Shown here one piece after another: positions 46,785 through 55,813 of a DNA stretch of 64,000 nt. Under the pieces are notes generated by a model, which saw only the letters and a program-made list of their open reading frames with translations, did no database searches and was not told where the DNA came from. Numbering within the stretch: the stretch's first letter is position 1; each line of letters starts with the position of its first letter. This DNA comes from Prorocentrum cordatum. Taxonomy: Eukaryota; Sar; Dinophyceae; Prorocentrales; Prorocentraceae. The position numbers and the translations under genes are program-made. The stretch is taken from assembly GCA_963575745.1 (NCBI GenBank), contig CAUYUJ010004313.1:461295-525294 (forward strand), read 5' to 3'.

Positions 46785-49700
46785 GTCATCATCATCCCTT
46801 CTTCGTCCAAGTCCTCTGCTATACTCCTTCTCCGCGACCCTCCGTCCCTCCTCCTCCCCGTCCGCGGGCGGGACAGTCCCGAGAACCCGGCCGAGGAGAG
46901 AGCAGCCGACCCCGAGGCGTCAGCCCCAGCAGCCGCGCACACCCTGCGGCCGAGGTCCTCGGCGACGGCCTCCCCCGTGGGGCGCGACCGGCGCGGAGAG
47001 CCGTGCCGGAGAGTGGGCGAGGGGGCGCAGGCGGAGCCCCGCGCTGGGGGGCCGCGGACAGAGCTCCCCGTGGGGCACGGTCCGCGTGTGCGTGCCAGGA
47101 TGCGCAGGTGGGGCGCGCAGGGCCGCTGGCGGAGCTCCCGGTGGGGGCACCTTGCCGTCGCTCGGACGTCCATGTCCCGTGCATGTGTCGGTTTCGTGCG
47201 TGTTTTTTTTGCTCGATGGTCCAGGATGGTCCTCGATGGTTCTCGCCGAGAAAAAAAGCACACGTCCGAGCGATGCCGAGGCACAGTCCGAGGGCCGAAG
47301 TGGGCGAGGGGGCGGACGAGGACAGCTGCACTGGAGCAGCCAACAGAGCTCCCCGTGGGTCACCGTCCACTGGCGGGCGTGCTCGGCAGCGGCAGGGGAG
47401 AGGGCGGAGCGGGGCGGGAGGCCGGAGGCAGGCGTGCGCGCGGCGCCGCGGACTGGACAACGAGGACCCCGACTCCGCAGGAGGCCAGGAGACCTGGAAC
47501 CGCTGGCCTCCCATGCGAGGGGGGCACGGGCTCAGCGGACCCGGCCGGGGCCGGCGGCGCATCGCCGGCAGCACGGAGACGGGCACCCGACGGCCAGGCG
47601 GCACGTTCCGGGAGCACCCGAGGCCCCCGATCGGCGACGCAGGGGCGACTCGGAGTCCATGTTTCCGCCCCCGGGGCCGAATACCCCTACCTGCGCCCCC
47701 ACAGGAGCCTTGGGGGTCCCAAAACCGTGGTGTTGACCTCGGGATCCCCAAGGACCTCACCGCGCGGTGCGTCACCAAACGGTCCTTGGGGCCCTGGAGG
47801 CCCCAGTCGCCCGACACGTCCCCGGAGAACGACCCCGGGCCCCAAAGCCGCGCGGTGGCCCCGACTCCCCACGGGCTCACCAGACGGTGTGGCCACCGCA
47901 CCGTGCGAGGACTGCCGCGAGAGAGAGCTGGCCCCCCCGTCGCCCTCCCGGGAGGGATGCAGGTGACGATCATCAGCCTCTGCCAGTCCAATTCTATCAG
48001 GTAGGCGTCCTTGCACGCGGCGAGGAACCTGAGCGCGGCGGCAGAAGGCAGGAGAGGCGGGCGGGGACAAGCCAGGCGCGCTCGCGCCATACCTGACACT
48101 CTGCCCCTCCCACACATCCCTTCCCGTTGCGGTGTTCTCTATCCGCCAACGCGTGTCCTGGCGGACCTGGAACTCCGAAGAGGGCCCCATAGTGTTATGC
48201 GCAATCGGAGCAAAAAAAGGGAGCTGCGCACACTGGACGAGGAGGTGGTGGATAAGCAGGAGGATCAGCAGGAGGAACAGAAGGAGGATGAGGAAAGAGG
48301 ACGAGGACGAACAGCAGCAGTAGCAGAAGCTGGAGTGGACGGAGAGGGAGGAGCAGGAAGACCAGGAAAGGCGGAGGAGGATACGTGAGGGGGGCGACAA
48401 CGGTGAAAAAGGACTCGGACCCAGAACAGAGACCCGCACCAGGGAGAGAGCGCAAAACTGAATGACGGGAGCAAGACGCCGAGCAAACCTGAGGCCCGCG
48501 CTGCAGCTGGAGCACCACTATGAGGCAGCGCAGACAAGCGCACTGTAAACCCTAAAACAGAATTCCAATGCTTGAAACTCTGTGGGTAAAGGCAATACGC
48601 GGGGGGGGCAGGCTATCTTCCAGACAGAGCCAGGGGAGAGAGGGGAGAGCAGGATCCACAGGGTGTAACTTGCAAAGAGAGGTCGGCGGGCGGGCGTTCG
48701 TCCTCCTCCTCCTCCCCCCGTCTCCTCCTCCTCCCCCCTTTTGACGAAGGTGGCCAGGCTGTAAGCACGAAGGCTCGCAACGCCCGTGTGGATCACGCAA
48801 AAAAAAACTTAAACAGATGCAGGCGCGGTGGCCTAGAAGTTCGACCTCTGTGTGGGCGCAGCAGGATAAAAGCCGAGTGTAGTGAGGATCATCCTGACAA
48901 GGGTATAGTGAGGATCATCCTGACAAGGGACCCCGCCATATGCAGCTGCGACTACATGCAGCTGCAAGGCTCATACTACGAGGGTTCCCGCCCGAGACTT
49001 CCTCGCGCGCGATTCACTACCGGTTCCTGAAGCTCCTCGTGGCGCCAGGAAGCGTGTGAGGGGTGTGCCGACATGGGCGAGGGGGCGCACGCAGACCTGC
49101 AACTGGGACCTTCGGTGGTGAGGGGTGTGCCGAAAGGGGCGGGGGTACGTATGCGGGCCCTGCCACTGAGAGCTTCAGCGGAGCCCTCTACGGGGCCACG
49201 AAGCGTCTGAGGGGTGAGCCGACACAGGCGGGGGGACGCATTCGGACCCGGCCACCGGGGCCGTCGGTGGAGCTCCCTATAGGGCCACGGAGCGTGTGAA
49301 GGCTGTACCGATATGCTCGGGGGGACGCATGCAGACCCTGCCACTGGGACCTTCGGTGGAGCCCCCAGAGTGGCCACACAAGCTGTGAGTGGTGTGCCGA
49401 AATGGGCGGGGGAACGCATACGGACCCTGCCACTGGAGCCTTCGGTGAAGCTCCCTATGGGGCCCCACGGTCCGTGCGAGTGGCGTGCCGAACTGCGCGT
49501 ACGCGTGCGGACCCTGCCACTGGGGCCTTCGGTGAGGCTCTCTGTGGGGCCACGAACTGTGCGAAGGGTGTACCGAAATTGGCGGTGTGACGTATGCGGA
49601 CTCTGCCACTGGGGCCTTCGGTGGAGCTCCCTATGGGGCCACGAAGCGTGTGAGGGCTGTGTCGAAATGGGTGGAGGGACGCATGCGGACCCTGCCACTG

Positions 49701-49800
49701 GAGCCTTCAGTGAAACTCTCTCACTAGGGCCACGAAGCGTGCGAGAGGTGCGCCGAAATGGCGCACACGCGGAAAGCAAAAGCACGGTGCCGACAATGGC

Positions 49801-49832
<32 letters not shown>

Positions 49833-49881
49833 GGAGGAGGAGGAGGAGGAGTAGGAGGAGAACGATGATGTCGATGATGAA

Positions 49882-49926
<45 letters not shown>

Positions 49927-50433
49927 GTTGATGATGATAATGGTGGTGATGATGATGATCATGTTCATGGCCATGATCATGATGATGATGATTGTGATGA
50001 CGATCATGATGATGATGGTGACAATGATGGTGCGTATGATGATACTGATGCTGAAGATGATGAGGATGGTGATGATGATGATGATGACGATGATGATGAT
50101 GATGATGATGCTGACGATGATGGTGATAATGATGATGACGACGATGATGATGATGATGATGATGGTGATGGTGCTGCTGGTGATGATGATGATGCTGCGG
50201 ACGAAGGTGATGCTGACGATGATGAGGATGATGAGTATGGTGCTGATGATTCCGATGCTGATGGCGATGACAGTGAAGGTGATGAAGATGATGATGATTG
50301 TGATTATGATGATGTGATAATGTGATGATGGCGACGATGCTGATGGTGACGGCGATGGTGATGATGTTGACGACGACGAAGATGATGGTGATGATGATGA
50401 TACTGGTGATGATGACGCTGATGCTGACAATAC

Positions 50434-50469
<36 letters not shown>

Positions 50470-53400
50470 CGGTGGTGATGATTGTGTTCATACTGGTCAT
50501 GATGACAATGATGATTGTGATGCTGACGATGGTGCTGATTATGATTGTGATAGTGATGACGATGATGACGATGATGGCGCCGTTGATGCTGGTGATGATG
50601 ATGATGACGCTGATGGTGATGATACTGACGCTGGTGACGAAGACGGTGATGCTGATGATGATTATGGAGGTGGTGGTGATGCGGATGATGATGACAATGA
50701 TCATACTCATGATCCTGATTACGACGATGATGATGATACTGATGATGATGATGATGATGAGGAGGAGGAGGAGGAGGATCATGATGACGATGTGAAGGAG
50801 GCGGAGGGAGGAAGGGGGGATGATGATATGGATGATGGTGATGGCGACGATGATGACGACGGTGATGACGATGATAATGACGATGACGATGAGGACGCAG
50901 AATGGAAGGAGGGAGGGGCAGCGGAAGGAAGGATGGAGTGAACGCGGGGCGCCCTCTCTTCTTAAAACGAGGACCCAACACCACAGGATGGTTGGGAACA
51001 AAACGAGCAGCGCAAAGGCCCGCTAAGACATAGAGTATGCGCCCAACTGGTCAACGAGGGGGGGATGACTCCCCCATCCTCCTTCTCATCCTCATCCTCC
51101 TGCTTCTCATCCTCTTCATTATCTTCCCCCACACTTAGCGACTCGATGTGATACCCCTGCTGCTCTCTTCCCTGATCGTGGGCCAGCGTGCTCTCTCTCA
51201 CGCATCGCTTGCGAGCTCAAGGTTCCATGATTTGGCAATCCAAGTGCCCGGCTTTCCATTAGAACCTTCCCGGTCCTTCGGAATGGCGTTCCCGCCGCAG
51301 CGCCGGGAAGCGTGCCGTTCAGTCTGGCGCTCTCGCCCCAGCGCGGCCCGCACTTCTGGATCCGATTCCTTCCCCGCCGCTGCCCCCCCCCCTCCTTCCC
51401 CCCTCCTCCGCACTCCCCTGGCCCTCCAGCTCCTCCTCTGCTCCTCCTCCTCCTCGTCCTCCTCCTCCTCCTTCTCCTCCTCCTCCTCCTCTCCTCCCCC
51501 GTGCCAAAGGCTACCCGCATCCTTCGGGGTCGATTCTTGTGAGGGACGCACGGGGCGCTGGTAAGAGAGTGCTGCTCGGGCACTCTCGACGAGCACCCTC
51601 ACAAGCCCCCTAAGGCTAGGGAGCTGGGGCGACACCAGCGCTCCATCCTTCATCCTGCTTCCACCGCTGCTACCCCATCCTTCTTTGCCATTGTGCTACC
51701 CCGGTGCCCTTGCTCTCTCCCAGCTCATCCCGCTACCCCCGTCTTTCCAATAGGCTCGGGCCTACCTCCCCGCGGGGCGAAATTACTTTCCCCCGCAGGA
51801 AGTTGCCGACGTGCCCAACTTGGGATATTGAATTTATTTGTTGCCTGGGTTGTTCGCTTGCCCCGTCTTCCCTCTTCTCTTCTTCCCTCTATCTGCTGCC
51901 CCGTCCTGTTTCGCCTTTTGTTTCCCCTGTTTCCTTGTTATTCCCTTGTCTTCCTGCTTTTCCATTCCTGCGGCGCTCCTTCTTGCGGTGGTATTAATTT
52001 TGCTTCGCAGCTCTCCAAAGGTGTCTACTTGTTCATTCGGACGCCCGTCTGTGGAGCAGTTTCGCATCAGTGGAAGGAGTGCCGAGCTCCGGGTATCTTC
52101 TCCCTCCTTCGTGTGTACTTTCCTACAGAGAGGCCGCAAGAGCCGGTACAAGGTGATACCCTTGGGCCGGTACCGGACGGATGGACCGGTACACCCAAAA
52201 TCGTATGCTTACGCAAGCTGTGCTATGAATTACCATTACGCTTTCAGCATCTGTCCGATTGCAGAGCTCGTGTTAAATTTCTGGCCCTCTGGGAGCCCTC
52301 TTGGAGCGCTCTTGAGGCCCTCCTGGGGCCTTGCGGGAGCCGTTTCAGGGCCCTGAGAGGCCCCCAGGCCCCCAAAAGGGCATAGAATTCAACAGAAATT
52401 TAACAGAAAACGCCTCGTTGTTGGAGAGCGCGTTCTGTCAAATTTCTGTTAAATTTCAGGCCGTCTTGGGGCCCTCTTGGAGCGCTCTTGGGGCTCTCCT
52501 GGGGCGCTTCTGGGGCCCTGCGGGGGCCGTTTGAGATCCCACGTCCATATCTGATCCTCCCAAACTCCCCACGCTACTTGGCATTTACCCGCGACGGCCT
52601 GGTCGACTTGGCTCTGTCCCAGCCGAGTGACCGAAGAGGTCGGCAGCGCCTACGGCAAGGCTCTAACCAACCCGCCCCTCCCCCGTCCATTTGCTGGGCG
52701 CCATTTTCTTATGCCGGCTTACTACTGCTTCCGTCCCTGCTTCCTTTGTCCTCTGTCTTCCCAGTTACCCGCCCCCTCCTTCACATGAGATTCGCTCAAC
52801 ACCTTTATCTGTTCGCCCGCTTCCATGCACGCTGTCATCTTGAGCCAAGCGTTTATCACTAGCCTTCAAAGGCCAGGAAGCTGGGGCGCCACAGCCACCC
52901 CCTCATCCGTTTCTCCACCACAGCGACCCCATCTTTCCTGGCCTCGCTGTGGTCCCGTTTCCCCTGTTGTCTCCCTGTTATTGCTTCCCGCTCGCTCTCT
53001 TTCTCTTTCTCTCTCCCTCTCTTCTTCTCTCTCTCTCTCTCGCTGTGTGCCTTGCTCCTGGTCCTCTTCCTCCTGCTCCTCCTCCTCCCCCTCCTTCTCT
53101 TTTCATGCCTCTTTCTTCCATGCCCGTTGCCCCATCATCCATGACCATCCGGCTACCCCATTGACGGGCACCCGACAGTGCCGCTTCATATTTGAACCCG
53201 TTGATCCCATTGCCGCTTTCACTTTATCTGTCGGGCCACTCGTCCATCTTGCATTCGGTCCTAACGGTTGTGCAAGTAGACCATTTCCGGCTTCCCATCG
53301 AACCTGGAGGGCATTTCATCAGGCACGGCCCGGCTCCTCCTTCTCGCGAAAGCGTGTCACGGCGTGCCGTCCCCGTGGCATTTACCACGCTGTGCGTGGC

Positions 53401-55766
53401 TCGCCCGTGCATCCGCCCGCGGAATGACGTTCAGGGCCGTTCAACACTCTAATACGCATGTGTCTCGCCCACGTTCCCGCCCATGGAATGCCCTCCAGTA
53501 GCCTCTCAACAGGCCGCCCAACCCTTACACTTGTGTGTGTGGCTCGCCCATTGATCAGCCCATGGAATGCCCTTCAGGGCCGTCCAACACTCAAACCAAG
53601 ATACAAGGGCGATGGCCGGGCGAGATAGCTTGCGCCACAGTATCACCCGTACCTTGCGCGACTTCGCATAGCGTTACTTGTGGCACGGTTATCTTGCAAC
53701 CCCAAATCGGGTGTCCAAGCTTCGCGTCTACTCCCCCGTGCCACTCACTCATTTTTTTTCTCTGGTCGCCTGGACAGCGGGAAACCCATTCTTGTGTCCA
53801 ATCAACCGCTCGGCTCACAGGCGGGGAGTTGCACGCATCCCTGCGCCCCTGAACTCGATTTCGCCGCCCCCATCTTCTCGTACATTCTCGATTCGGTCTT
53901 CGCTGTCTGATGCGTGCTTCCTGCTGCTGATTTGTTCCTTCTATCGGTCTCACTATCGTTCTCATTTCCTCTGCGATGTCACCCCCCAACCTATGTGTCA
54001 TCCATCATCGCATTCCTCTCCGCTACCCGATATCCCACCTGCCTTCCCACCCCAGGCTTTCGCTGGAGACCCCAGCGCACTCGCCCAACTGACGACCATT
54101 TCATTTCCATTGCTTGCCCGAGCAGGCAAACCCACTCCCAAAGGGTCTCACCACCGGTCACAGGTGTCTCTCGAAAGGCGGCCGTCTTTTCGGCGCCCTC
54201 GGACAGAGGCAGCACGCGAGCACCTCTCGGTTGGTGGCTGCATCAGACACCACCGAGAAGTAACGCCCCTTACGGTGCCAACTCGCACAGGGGCCAGCCA
54301 CCCTCAAGGCTGTGTAATCCGCCAGTATCCTCCTCCTCTCCTCCTCCGCCGCACTCCCCTGCTCCTTCTGCTCCTCCTGCTGGGCACTCGCTCGGGGAAG
54401 CTCGAAAGGTGTGGCCACCGCCATCGAGCCACCGCGAGGAACACACCACGAACGAAAGGGGCCGTGCAGGCTCTGGCGAGCCTCGGCCACGCAGAAAAGT
54501 TCCTGCAGCCCCCTCCCGATGCCAGAAGTAATCCTTACTGCAGGAATCCCTCGGTCCTCCCTCCCCCGCGCCCTGCTGACGCTCGCTGAGTAATATCCTT
54601 ATTTCGGGAATCCCTCGGTCCTCCCTCCCCCTGCTGCCTGTTAGAGTAATCCTTATTTCAGGAATCACTCGGCCACCGCCTCGACAGCGGCAACGTGGTC
54701 TTTCTGAGCGACCCCGCCGCGGGTCGCGCGCGCGCCGGCTTCCCCAGAGCATGCAACGGCCGCTTCAGAGCCAGCTTCTCGAGGACTCCTCCTCCTCCTC
54801 CTGCTAGTGGTGCTGCTGACCCCAACTCCTCCTGCCTCGTCGTACTCCTCTTCCTCCAGCTCAGCCTCCTGCTCGTTCACCACCACGTCCTGCTCCTACT
54901 CCTGCTCCTTCTCCTCCTCCATCAAGTGAGCACGGCCCCCCTTCTCATTGCGCTTCACCCGACTGGGTCACTTGGGGAATCAAGGTCCTCTAGGACACCC
55001 CAGTCCGCGGATTGTAAAGAATTCAACGCGTTGGGACGGGTTGGGCGGGAGGAGTAGGCCGACCGATATAGCGTAACATGTTTCTCCTCCTCCATATCAT
55101 TGCCTTATGGACAACTCCTCCCTATTGCGCCACCAGGCGTGGAATTAAAGGGTGGGTCGGGAGTTTCGCCTGAGAGCTCCGCACCGTTTACGCCCTTGGA
55201 GCTTGAAGTTCCGAGCAGATGAACAGATGCAGGGCTGGCGGTCTGCAAACCGGTTTACGTGAGCAGACATCTGAATCAATGACACGGACGGAGGGCAGGC
55301 CCTTCTCAAAGCGAGGCTGGGGCTGGAGACCTCATCCAGCTTTCTGCTCTCACTTTGCTGCGTTCCTTCCAGCTCGAAGCGTGGAGGGTAGTTTTTCTAC
55401 AACACAGGGTTCCCGCCAAAATGGTTGGCCAAATGGAGCCCTGCCGTTCAAGGGGGTGTTTCGGGCAATGACCAAGAACTGATTTAATGACTCATGAAGC
55501 GGGAACTTGAGACGACATGCCGTATTGAAACATCGTTGCTACATACTGGGCGACTACGGTCCATTCCCCTCCTCCTCAACCTCCTCCTCCCGTCTCCTCC
55601 TCCTCTGCCTCCTCCTACACCTCATCCTCCTCCTCCTCGTCCTCCTCCTTCTCCTCCTCACATATAGTCCTCATTATGCTGCCACCGTCCTCCTCCTTCT
55701 ACTCCTCGTCATCATCATCAGCAGCAGCATAATCATGAAAATGATCAACAGCATCATCATCAACCC

Positions 55767-55813
<47 letters not shown>

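Noticed and set aside
48976-50430. 484-codon minus-strand open frame with Ile and Pro repeats
   Set aside because: Translation of the GAT array and the 88 bp satellite, not a protein.
55430-55450. Possible dinoflagellate spliced-leader match (CCAAAATGG)
   Set aside because: Only a few bases agree with the conserved 22 nt leader, and no donor or Sm-type context follows. No spliced-leader or relict leader was found on either strand by eye.
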